Origin: F23-D06 sp963620035 | GTDB taxonomy: Bacteria > Bacteroidota > Bacteroidia > Bacteroidales > WCHB1-69 | Direction: 5' to 3' | Length of the DNA: 47,908 nucleotides | Assembly: GCA_963620035.1 (NCBI GenBank) | Contig: CAVEXN010000018.1 | Location: 1 to 47,908 of the forward strand | In this document: piece after piece, positions 16,286-23,365 of the stretch | How positions within the stretch are numbered: position 1 is the first letter of the stretch | Layout: each line of letters starts with the position of its first letter | Notes under the pieces: model-generated | Told to the model about the DNA's origin: nothing | The model's input: only the letters and a program-made list of their open reading frames with translations | Database searches by the model: none | Made by a program: the position numbers and the translations under genes

Positions 16286-16936
16286 ATGGTCAGACAAGAA
16301 AAAATCGGTTTTATCATCAATTATTTCAGCGTTCAGTCTCCCGATGTGCAATCGGAACTGCAATATGAAAATGCGTTCCAGTTGCTGGTGGCCACAATGT
16401 TGGCGGCCCAATGCACCGACAAGCGCGTGAATGCGGCTACGCCGGCGCTGTTCGAAGCCTATCCTGACCCTGCGGCCATGTCAAAAGCCACGGTTCCTGA
16501 AATACTTTCCTTTGTGAAATCCATCTCTTATCCCAACAGCAAGTCGTTGAACCTGCTCAAAATGAGCAAGATGCTTATGGAAGAGTTTGGCGGACAGGTG
16601 CCGGACACGATGGAGGGGCTGACCCGTCTGCCGGGCGTTGGACGAAAGACTGCGAATGTGGTGCTCGCCTTTGCATTCGGCAAACCGGCAATGCCTGTTG
16701 ACACGCACGTCTTCAGGGTGGCGCACCGGTTAGGGCTAGTCGAGGACGCGCCTACGCCAACGCATGTAGAGAAACAACTTGCCGCCCTGATTCCTGCGAC
16801 AGAGTTGTCCAGGGCTCACCATTGGCTGCTGCTGCATGGGAGGTATGTTTGCGTTTCGCGCCGGCCGCATTGTGGAATATGCCCTTTGGTTTCCATTTGC
16901 AACAGTTTCCCGGATTTCGCGAAGATGAACTCTTGA
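16286..16936 (+). CDS. nth: endonuclease III
   Basis: Bifunctional DNA glycosylase/AP lyase that removes oxidised pyrimidines. 216 residues from ATG 16286. The HhH motif LPGVGRKTANVV contains catalytic Lys121, and catalytic Asp139 lies in PVDTHVFR. The C-terminal [4Fe-4S] cluster ligands are complete: Cys189-x6-Cys196-x2-Cys199-x5-Cys205. MLAAQCTDKRVN is the family signature near the N-terminus. The gene has its own -7 box and is followed by another promoter at 16969, so it is probably monocistronic. Confidence 0.96.
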   Translation: MVRQEKIGFIINYFSVQSPDVQSELQYENAFQLLVATMLAAQCTDKRVNAATPALFEAYPDPAAMSKATVPEILSFVKSISYPNSKSLNLLKMSKMLMEEFGGQVPDTMEGLTRLPGVGRKTANVVLAFAFGKPAMPVDTHVFRVAHRLGLVEDAPTPTHVEKQLAALIPATELSRAHHWLLLHGRYVCVSRRPHCGICPLVSICNSFPDFAKMNS

Positions 16937-16968
16937 TGTTTTTTTTCAGAAAAGAAACAAAAAACAAC

Positions 16969-16976
16969 TATCTTTG
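16969..16976 (+). promoter_or_regulatory. -7 box (TATCTTTG) for the ketosynthase-murB unit
   Basis: TATCTTTG lies 38 bases before a short ORF (17015) and 169 bases before the ketosynthase ATG. TTTC at 16944-16947 is a near-match to the -33 TTTG with a 21-base spacer. Confidence 0.6.
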
Positions 16977-17014
16977 CACTCCTGAAATTAAAGCGTGCCG
17001 CAATCCTTAAAGTG

Positions 17015-17149
17015 ATGAATATGTCCGACATAATGCACCAAAGCAATCCGGAAAACAATGTTGATCCTTGCCCGGTCAACAGCAAACATTCAAGCGGGAA
17101 CTGCACCGAACTGTTAACCCATAAGAAAAACACGAATTTCAGAATATGA
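17015..17149 (+). CDS. possible 44-residue leader ORF
   Basis: An ATG at 17015 opens a 44-codon frame that ends in TGA at 17147-17149, overlapping the ketosynthase ATG (17146-17148) as ATGA. It is the first ORF after the -7 box at 16969. The product (MNMSDIMHQ..., three cysteines, polar, no membrane segment) resembles nothing I know. The ATGA overlap suggests translational coupling, but a 44-codon open frame can arise by chance. Confidence 0.3.
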   Translation: MNMSDIMHQSNPENNVDPCPVNSKHSSGNCTELLTHKKNTNFRI

Positions 17150-18303
17150 TATACAGTATCGGCAACGGCATCGTTACGCCATTGGCATGGACTACAGAAG
17201 AGAATTTCCGTGCCGTTCTTCAAGGCAAGAGCAGTCTGTGCCATTACGAGCACAAGATGGACATTCCGACACCGTTTTTCGCATCCTTGTTCGACCGGAA
17301 CGACATTGACGACGCTTTTGCCGGACTCCCGGAACCGTCTCAAAAGAAATACACGCCAGTTGAAAAGATTGCCATACTTGCCGCACGACAGGCCATTGAG
17401 CAATCGGGTATCGACGCCGGCCGTCAAGACGTGATTTTTATCCTATCCTCCACCAAAGGAAACGTTGACCTTTTGAGCGGCAATCCCTACGAAGCGGAAC
17501 GTGTCTATCTTTGGCGTTCGGCGCAACTGATAGCCGAACATTTTGGCAACCCCAACCAACCCGTCACGGTAAGCAATGCTTGCATATCGGGATGTGCAGC
17601 CCAATTGGCCGCACGCAACGCCCTGCTTTTCGGCGGCTTCAAGTTCGCAGTAGTCATAGGGGCGGAGATGCTCTCAAAATTCATCATTTCAGGTTTCCAG
17701 TCATTCAAAGCGCTCTCACCACAACGCTGCAAGCCGTTCGGCGCTGACCGTTGCGGGCTCAATTTAGGGGAAGCTGCCGCAGCCATCGTCTATACGTCAG
17801 GCGACTTTGACGAGAGTGCGCCCGGCTGTCAGCCGGGCGCACTCTCGCTCGTGAACGGTGCCATCAACAACGATGCCAACCACATCTCCGGCCCGTCGCA
17901 AACGGCAGAGGGGTTGCTGCGTTCCGTCTCCAAGTGTCTTCAGGGTTTCGACACGGAAAGAGTCGCATTCATCAATGCGCACGGCACCGCCACCCGTTAC
18001 AACGACGATATGGAGTCAGTTGCCATACATCGTGCTTCCTTGCAAAACAAGCCCGTCAACAGCCTGAAAGGATACTTCGGGCACACCCTCGGGGCTGCCG
18101 GCATCCTGGAAGTCATCATATCCGCCGCCGCCCTGCAGCAGCACTGCGTGCTCAAGTGCCTCGGCACCGATTTGCCCGGCACCGTCCGACCGCTCAACAT
18201 CCCGATGCAAAACGTGCCGGCATCGGGCGATGCATTCATCAAACTCATTTCAGGATTCGGCGGAAGCAATGCCGCCCTGCTTTTCACCAACAACAACCAA
18301 TAG
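17146..18303 (+). CDS. beta-ketoacyl-ACP synthase (ketosynthase)
   Basis: Thiolase-fold condensing enzyme, 385 residues. The catalytic triad is intact: Cys146 in SNACISG, His279 in NAHGTATRYND and His313 in KGYFGHTLGAAG. The GFGGSNAALLF end is also typical. It is shorter and more divergent than FabF/FabB and is followed 3 bases later by a ketosynthase-like protein without the active site, as in ketosynthase/chain-length-factor pairs of aryl polyene or flexirubin-type pathways. No ACP, ketoreductase, dehydratase or acyltransferase is adjacent, so the pathway is uncertain. A perfect 17-bp hairpin (17811-17847) lies in its coding sequence, encoding a DESAPGCQPGALS loop. Confidence 0.88.
   Translation: MIYSIGNGIVTPLAWTTEENFRAVLQGKSSLCHYEHKMDIPTPFFASLFDRNDIDDAFAGLPEPSQKKYTPVEKIAILAARQAIEQSGIDAGRQDVIFILSSTKGNVDLLSGNPYEAERVYLWRSAQLIAEHFGNPNQPVTVSNACISGCAAQLAARNALLFGGFKFAVVIGAEMLSKFIISGFQSFKALSPQRCKPFGADRCGLNLGEAAAAIVYTSGDFDESAPGCQPGALSLVNGAINNDANHISGPSQTAEGLLRSVSKCLQGFDTERVAFINAHGTATRYNDDMESVAIHRASLQNKPVNSLKGYFGHTLGAAGILEVIISAAALQQHCVLKCLGTDLPGTVRPLNIPMQNVPASGDAFIKLISGFGGSNAALLFTNNNQ
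17811..17847. repeat. perfect 17-bp inverted repeat inside the ketosynthase gene
   Basis: CGAGAGTGCGCCCGGCT (17811-17827) and its exact complement (17831-17847) are separated by only GTC. The frame is maintained. The encoded segment falls between two conserved stretches (GLNLGEAAAAIVYT and NGAINNDANHISGPS), a region expected to be a surface turn, and looks like a tolerated insertion. Confidence 0.93.
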
Positions 18304-18306
18304 CAC

Positions 18307-18939
18307 ATGACCCATTGTTCTTTTGACATCCGCTCCCGGTGTCGTATCACAAACGACGTGGTTGTCTTGGACAACCTCAAAATCATATCCCGCTATGGAG
18401 CGGCTGCAGACTGGCTAGCTGAGATTTACCGCACCGCCGGCATCCAATACCCCGCCTTTTTCAAGATGGACAACCTTTGCAAGGCAGGCTTTCTTGCTGC
18501 GGAACTGCTATTGTGCAAAGAGGTCCCCCCGCTCGAAATCAACGACAGAAGGGCAATCGTACTGATGAACCGCGCCTCGTCGCTGGACGATGACCGCAGT
18601 TACCAGTCAACCATACAAGACCCTGACAACTACTATCCGCGCCCCGCCATATTCGTCTATACGCTCGCAAACATCGTTACCGGCGAGATTGCCATCCGGC
18701 ACAGAATCGGCGGCGAAAGTTCGTTTTTTGTGTTCCCCTCATTCTCGGCACAGCGGCTCACCCGCATTGTCGAGGCCACTTTCAAGACCAACCCTGACAC
18801 TGACGATATGCTCTGCGGGTGGACCGACTATGAGAACGGCAACTGCGACATCCTTATGCTTCATGCCTTCCGTACAGACCAGCCCACGGACGAAGCATCG
18901 CTGACCACAGAAATCGAAAACCTATACAATATTATTTAA
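18307..18939 (+). CDS. ketosynthase-like protein lacking the active site (chain-length-factor-like)
   Basis: 210 residues, about half a ketosynthase. The visible parts correspond to the N-terminal thiolase half: VLMNRASSLDDDRSYQSTI, then PRPAIFVYTLANIVTGEIAIRHRIGGES, where the active-site Cys region of a true ketosynthase is replaced by YTLANIVTGE. This pattern occurs in Bacteroidota proteins encoded beside ketosynthases in aryl polyene-type clusters. A role as a non-catalytic partner of the upstream enzyme is inferred from this and from the 3-base spacing. murB follows 11 bases after its stop. Confidence 0.7.
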   Translation: MTHCSFDIRSRCRITNDVVVLDNLKIISRYGAAADWLAEIYRTAGIQYPAFFKMDNLCKAGFLAAELLLCKEVPPLEINDRRAIVLMNRASSLDDDRSYQSTIQDPDNYYPRPAIFVYTLANIVTGEIAIRHRIGGESSFFVFPSFSAQRLTRIVEATFKTNPDTDDMLCGWTDYENGNCDILMLHAFRTDQPTDEASLTTEIENLYNII

Positions 18940-18950
18940 TACTCCTCACC

Positions 18951-19964
18951 GTGCATATCTTCGACAATTATTCTCTTAAAAACCACAACACCTTTCATCT
19001 TGACGTTTCGTGCAACCGCTTCGTCGAGATGACCACGGCAGACGAAGCTAAAGAGATGCAGAATCGAGGTTTCTTTGCTTCGCCATTCCTCATTCTCGGC
19101 GGCGGCAGCAACATACTGTTCCGGAGTGACTATCCGGGCACTGTCATCCACCCGGCATTTAAAGGCATAGAAATGATGGACGACGGTAGCCGACACCAGA
19201 CCTTGCGCGTGGCGGCCGGTGAAGAATGGAGCACACTGCAAGACTACTGTCTTAACCATAGCCTGTACGGAATCGAGAATCTTGTCGGCATCCCCGGCCT
19301 GACGGGAAGTGCGCCTGTGCAGAACATCGGAGCTTACGGCACAGAAGTCAAAGACAGCATCATACAGGTGGACGGATGGGACACTGACACCGGTAGTCCG
19401 TTCTCTTTCAGCAATATCCAGTGCCAATTCGGATACCGTGACTCTATCTTCAAGCGCCAGCGGAGAGGCAAATGCCTCATCACGCATGTCTGGTTCCGGC
19501 TATCCAAAGAGGAACACTACACGCTCACCTACAAGGCACTTGTCCAGGAACTCGAAAAGCGGCGCATCAGACCCACGCTGCGCAACATCCACGAAAGTAT
19601 CCTGCACGTCAGGGCGAGCAAGCTTCCTGACCTGCAGACTATGGGATGCGCCGGCAGTTTCTTCAAAAACCCGGCCGTGCCGGCAGAAAAGGCAGAAGAA
19701 CTCAAAACCGTCATCCCAGACCTCGTCGCCTACCCTTCCGACAGCGGTCTGACGAAACTGTCAGCCGGACAGTTGATTGAAAAAGCGGGATGGAAAGGCT
19801 TCCGGAAAGGCGATGCAGGGGTATATCCGCTGCAAGCACTGGTGATTGTGAACTATGGACAGGCCACAGCGCAGGAAATATGCGGGCTTTACGAAGAAAT
19901 CATTGCCGACGTGGGCTGCAAGTTCGGCATCACGCTGCAACCTGAAGTAAACATACTGCCTTGA
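18951..19964 (+). CDS. murB: UDP-N-acetylenolpyruvoylglucosamine reductase
   Basis: FAD enzyme that reduces UDP-GlcNAc-enolpyruvate to UDP-MurNAc using NADPH. 337 residues, type I. The start is GTG at 18951: the family N-terminus (YSLKNHNTFHLDV) begins immediately after it and no nearby ATG fits. Catalytic residues are visible: Ser236 in GCAGSFFKNP, Arg163 in GYRDSIF and Glu332 in LQPEVNIL. The FAD-binding ILGGGSNIL and GIPGLTGSAPVQNIGAYG motifs are present. It lies last in the ketosynthase unit, far from murC, and is followed by a strong hairpin. Confidence 0.95.
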   Translation: MHIFDNYSLKNHNTFHLDVSCNRFVEMTTADEAKEMQNRGFFASPFLILGGGSNILFRSDYPGTVIHPAFKGIEMMDDGSRHQTLRVAAGEEWSTLQDYCLNHSLYGIENLVGIPGLTGSAPVQNIGAYGTEVKDSIIQVDGWDTDTGSPFSFSNIQCQFGYRDSIFKRQRRGKCLITHVWFRLSKEEHYTLTYKALVQELEKRRIRPTLRNIHESILHVRASKLPDLQTMGCAGSFFKNPAVPAEKAEELKTVIPDLVAYPSDSGLTKLSAGQLIEKAGWKGFRKGDAGVYPLQALVIVNYGQATAQEICGLYEEIIADVGCKFGITLQPEVNILP

Positions 19965-19993
19965 ACATGTCAACGTCTGACATTCACATACAA

Positions 19994-20032
19994 AATGGGG
20001 CGGAGTTCTATGATGAAGAACTCCGCCCCATT
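19994..20032. terminator. 16-bp hairpin between convergent murB and floA
   Basis: AATGGGGCGGAGTTCT (19994-20009) and its exact complement (20017-20032) form a 16-bp stem with loop ATGATGA, 30 bases after the murB stop and 29 bases beyond the floA stop on the other strand. The minus-strand exit continues into only four T residues, so it is a U-poor, probably bidirectional terminator. Confidence 0.7.
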
Positions 20033-20060
20033 GAATGTTCAAGGCTTATGTCAAAGGCTG

Positions 20061-21053
20061 TCACTTATTATTGCCCAGCGGCTTCGTTGTGGAAGAGCCG
20101 GCGCCAACCTTGCTGATGCCTTCGCGCATCTGGGTGTCTGCCTTAATATTCTCAAGTTTGTAATAATCCATCACACCCAAATTGCCGTGTCTGAAAGCGT
20201 CTGCCAGGGCAAGCGGAACTTCTGCTTCGGCCAGGATGACCTTGGCGCGTGCTTCCTGGGCTTTGGCTTTCATTTCCTGTTCCAGTGCCACCGCCATAGC
20301 GCGCCGCTCCTCTGCCTTTGCCTGTGCAATGTTCTTGTCGGCGTTGGCCTGGTCCATCTGAAGGATAGCGCCGATATTCTTGCCGACATCCACATCGGCA
20401 ATGTCGATGGAGAGAATCTCGAAAGCCGTGCCGGAATCGAGCCCTTTGGAAAGCACCAGTTTAGAGATAGAGTCCGGATTCTCGAGCACCATCTTATGGG
20501 TTTCGGCAGATCCGATGGCAGTGACGATGCCTTCGCCTACGCGGGCGATGATCGTCTCCTCGCCGGCCCCACCGACCAATTGGCGAATATTCGTACGAAC
20601 CGTGACCCTTGCCTTGGCTATCAGCTGTATGCCGTCCTTTGCCACAGCTGCCACAGGCGGCGTATCAATAACTTTCGGATTTACCGAGGTCTGAATGGCT
20701 TCAAGCACATTACGTCCTGCCAAGTCTATGGCCGTTGCCGCCTTGAAGTCGAGGGAAATGTTGGCCTTGTCGGCGGAGATGAGGGCATTGACTACGGGTT
20801 TGACATGACCGCCGGCCAGAAAGTGCGCTTCTAGTTGGTCGCGGTTCAAGGGCAAGCCGGCTTTCGTTGCCGTAATCATTGCATTGACAATCATATCAGG
20901 CGGAACGCGGCGCCAACGCATCAGGATAAGTTGGACCAAAGAAACATGCACGCCATTGAGGATTGCAATGAACCATAGGCGCAACGGCACCATCCAAAAG
21001 AACAAAATGACGAGTACCAGTATGCCTATAATTAATAAAATAGACTGTGTCAT
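20061..21053 (-). CDS. floA: flotillin-like protein FloA
   Basis: Membrane scaffold protein of the UPF0365/FloA family (bacterial flotillins that organise functional membrane microdomains). 330 residues. Residues 4-40 form a hydrophobic N-terminal anchor, followed by an SPFH-like region with the strongly conserved ANISLDFKAATAIDLAGRNVLEAI, the VGGAGEETIIARVGEG segment and then a long Ala/Glu coiled-coil (AQAKAEERRAMAVALEQEMKAKAQEARAKV). It lies 6 bases after nfeD, the usual NfeD/flotillin pairing. It is the last gene of the lipoprotein-tyrS-nfeD-floA run. Confidence 0.95.
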   Translation of the reverse strand: MTQSILLIIGILVLVILFFWMVPLRLWFIAILNGVHVSLVQLILMRWRRVPPDMIVNAMITATKAGLPLNRDQLEAHFLAGGHVKPVVNALISADKANISLDFKAATAIDLAGRNVLEAIQTSVNPKVIDTPPVAAVAKDGIQLIAKARVTVRTNIRQLVGGAGEETIIARVGEGIVTAIGSAETHKMVLENPDSISKLVLSKGLDSGTAFEILSIDIADVDVGKNIGAILQMDQANADKNIAQAKAEERRAMAVALEQEMKAKAQEARAKVILAEAEVPLALADAFRHGNLGVMDYYKLENIKADTQMREGISKVGAGSSTTKPLGNNK

Positions 21054-21059
21054 AATAAT

Positions 21060-21521
21060 TTATTTAGGTTTGACAAAAATTTTCACTCCGTCTATGCGGA
21101 CAATCTCGATTTCGGTATTCACATCGATGAAATCCTGCTGTGAAGTCACCTCTATGGTTTCGCCTTCAAACAGGCCGGTACCCATCGGGGCAAGCCGTGA
21201 AATGGCGCGGCCGGTCATGCCGACCTTGATCTTGGTTTCATCCACTTCATTCACCTTGCTGTCAATCTGAGTGTTGAGTTGCAGTTTACGCCATGTGCGC
21301 GTCCTCATCATAAGCACGAAACCGCCCACTGTGAGAAAAGCCGTCAGCAGCAGTGTCAGGAAGCCTGCCGTCATGCCATACATGACGAAAGACATTGCCA
21401 CGCCGCAAACCATCCCTGCCACTCCGATGATTGCCACAACCGTTCCCGGGATGACCAGGAAGTCGAGGATCATCAGCACGATGCCGATGATGATAACAAG
21501 AATTATGCTTCCCCAGCCCAT
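21060..21521 (-). CDS. NfeD-family membrane protein
   Basis: 153 residues. Three hydrophobic segments occupy residues 4-75 (ILVIIIGIVLMILDFLVIPG is characteristic), followed by a C-terminal OB-fold with VGMTGRAISRLAPMGTGLFEGETIEV and ID---EIEIVRIDGVKIFVK. NfeD short forms act with flotillins in the membrane. The gene precedes floA by 6 bases and follows tyrS by 12 bases. The protein lacks the ClpP-like protease domain of long NfeD. Confidence 0.92.
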   Translation of the reverse strand: MGWGSIILVIIIGIVLMILDFLVIPGTVVAIIGVAGMVCGVAMSFVMYGMTAGFLTLLLTAFLTVGGFVLMMRTRTWRKLQLNTQIDSKVNEVDETKIKVGMTGRAISRLAPMGTGLFEGETIEVTSQQDFIDVNTEIEIVRIDGVKIFVKPK

Positions 21522-21533
21522 CGTCGAGTGTCC

Positions 21534-22823
21534 TTATTGATTGATTTTCACGATAAAGTAGTTCTTCTTTCCTTTCTGCACCAGCACATAGCGACCGTTG
21601 AGCAGGCAGTCTTGCGTTACCGCATAATCATCGCCGACCTTGTTCTTGTTGAGGGAGACGCCGTTGTCTTTCAGCATTCTGCGCGCTTCACCCTTGGAGG
21701 CAAAGATGCGGGTATGTTCTGCGAGGAAATCGACGATGCCGCATCCATCCCCGAGCACCGAAGCGGGCACCTCGAATTGGGGAACGCCCTCAAAGACGGA
21801 GAGGAACATCTTCTCTGAAAGGGCGGCCAGGCTTTCTGCAGTGCCTTTGCCGAACAATATTTCGGAAGCATTGACCGCAGCCTCGTAATCCTTCTCCGAA
21901 TGAACGCGAACCGTCAGGTCCTTTGCCAGCGCTTTCTGCAAGACGCGGAGATGAGGGGCGGCGTCTTGTTCAACTTCAAGGGCTTCTATCTCTTCGCGGT
22001 CAAAGTGGGTGAAGATTCGGATATAGCGTTTGCTGTCCTCGTCAGAGCAGTTGAGCCAGAACTGGTAGAAAGCATAAGGGGAAGTGCGTTCGGGATCCAG
22101 CCAGATGTTGCCTTTCTCCGTCTTGCCGAACTTGCCGCCGTCAGCCTTGGTGATCAAGGGACAAGTGAGCGCATAGACCTCGCCGTTTGCCTTGCGGCGG
22201 ATAAGCTCTGCGCCGGTCGTGATGTTCCCCCACTGGTCGGAACCGCCCATCTGCAGTTTGCAGTTGTAGTTACGGTTGAGATAATAGAAATCGTAGCCCT
22301 GTACCAGTTGATAGGAGAACTCCGTGAACGACATCCCGTCGCCCTCGCCGTTGAAGCGTTTCCTGACAGAATCCTTGGCCATCATATAATTGACGGTTAT
22401 ATGTTTACCGACATCACGGATAAAATCGAGGAACGTGAACTTGCTCATCCAGTCGTAGTTGTTGACCAGCAGCGCGCCGTTAGGCTCGTCCGTGTCGAAA
22501 GCCAAGAATCTGGAAAGTTGTTTCTTGATGCAGTCCTGGTTATGGCGGAGCGTCTCCTCGTCAAGGAGATTGCGTTCCTGCGACTTTCCGGAGGGGTCCC
22601 CGATCATGCCGGTTGCGCCGCCGAGCAGGGCGATGGGGCGATGGCCGCAGCGCTGGAAGTGCGACAGCATCATAATGCCGACAAGATGACCAATATGCAG
22701 AGAATCAGCCGTGGGGTCGATGCCCAGATACGCCGTACATGTTTCCTTGTTCAGTAATTCTTCTGTTCCGGGCATGATGTTATGCAGCATGCCTCGCCAT
22801 CTCAGTTCTTCAACAAAATTCAT
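21534..22823 (-). CDS. tyrS: tyrosyl-tRNA synthetase
   Basis: Class Ic aminoacyl-tRNA synthetase charging tRNA-Tyr. 429 residues. The HIGH motif is HIGH at residues 43-46 and the KMSKS equivalent is KFGKT. YLGIDPTADSLH and the tyrosine-site QLVQGYDFYYLN and GGSDQWGNIT are typical. The C-terminal S4 RNA-binding domain is present (ASKGEARRMLKDNGVSLNKNKV). It sits between a DUF4878 lipoprotein and nfeD with short gaps, so it may share their transcript. Confidence 0.97.
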   Translation of the reverse strand: MNFVEELRWRGMLHNIMPGTEELLNKETCTAYLGIDPTADSLHIGHLVGIMMLSHFQRCGHRPIALLGGATGMIGDPSGKSQERNLLDEETLRHNQDCIKKQLSRFLAFDTDEPNGALLVNNYDWMSKFTFLDFIRDVGKHITVNYMMAKDSVRKRFNGEGDGMSFTEFSYQLVQGYDFYYLNRNYNCKLQMGGSDQWGNITTGAELIRRKANGEVYALTCPLITKADGGKFGKTEKGNIWLDPERTSPYAFYQFWLNCSDEDSKRYIRIFTHFDREEIEALEVEQDAAPHLRVLQKALAKDLTVRVHSEKDYEAAVNASEILFGKGTAESLAALSEKMFLSVFEGVPQFEVPASVLGDGCGIVDFLAEHTRIFASKGEARRMLKDNGVSLNKNKVGDDYAVTQDCLLNGRYVLVQKGKKNYFIVKINQ

Positions 22824-22864
22824 CGTCTTAAAAATCTTGGTTTATTGTAATAAAGAAAAAAACG

Positions 22865-23260
22865 TCATTCATCAGACATATCCACCAGCCACTTGTCTTC
22901 TTTCTTCTTCACGCGGAGCACCATCTTGCTTTTTTTGCCGCTGCGCGTAAAACCACACTCGCACACGGCCAAGGAGTCGTTCACATAGGTACACCCTATC
23001 GGGTCATCGATTATCACCTCAAAGCCGTGCATCTGCTCCAGTTTGTCGGGGTGTTGCTTCATGAACTTCTGCACGTTCGTAATCAGTACCGCATTGTTCT
23101 TCACCGTCAACTTGTACATATTGTCAAAATCGGCGGTCTGGAATGCCATGACGAAAGCCCGGGAGACTTTCTCCGGGGAAGAATAGACATTTTTAGACTT
23201 GCAAGAGTGCAATGCGACAACCGTCGCAGCGACAAGAAGGACAAAACCCAATCTTTTCAT
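22865..23260 (-). CDS. DUF4878-type lipoprotein
   Basis: 131 residues from ATG 23260 (an ATG four codons upstream is less likely). The signal peptide MKRLGFVLLVAATVVALHSC ends in an SPII lipobox (LHSC), predicting outer-membrane or periplasmic anchoring. The mature domain (SPEKVSRAFVMAFQTADFDNMYKL, then VVNDSLAVCECGF, then VLRVKKKEDKWLVDM) matches DUF4878, an NTF2-like fold of unknown function. It is the first gene of the tyrS-nfeD-floA run and is divergent from hutU. Confidence 0.82.
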   Translation of the reverse strand: MKRLGFVLLVAATVVALHSCKSKNVYSSPEKVSRAFVMAFQTADFDNMYKLTVKNNAVLITNVQKFMKQHPDKLEQMHGFEVIIDDPIGCTYVNDSLAVCECGFTRSGKKSKMVLRVKKKEDKWLVDMSDE

Positions 23261-23290
23261 AACTTGTATCATACAATCTCAATAAGGCGG

Positions 23291-23298
23291 CAAAGATA
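23291..23298 (-). promoter_or_regulatory. -7 box (TATCTTTG) for the DUF4878-tyrS-nfeD-floA unit
   Basis: The complement reads TATCTTTG, 30 bases upstream of the lipoprotein ATG. Together with the identical box at 23330-23337 it forms a divergent promoter pair. Confidence 0.6.
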
Positions 23299-23329
23299 TA
23301 AAATTTATTCCTCTTTTCCTCTTTTTTTA

Positions 23330-23337
23330 TATCTTTG
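23330..23337 (+). promoter_or_regulatory. -7 box (TATCTTTG) for hutU
   Basis: TATCTTTG, 28 bases upstream of the hutU ATG at 23366. No TTTG at 19-21 bases is visible; the upstream stretch is T- and C-rich. Confidence 0.6.
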
Positions 23338-23365
23338 CGCCCTGTTTAATCAAAATATCACAGAA

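Noticed and set aside
16816..17427. 203-codon minus-strand frame
   Set aside because: It runs antisense across the ends of nth and the ketosynthase, both clearly real, and across a promoter.
23027..23365. 113-residue N-terminal extension of urocanase
   Set aside because: The longer frame runs antisense through the DUF4878 gene and across the hutU -7 box; the family N-terminus begins at 23366.
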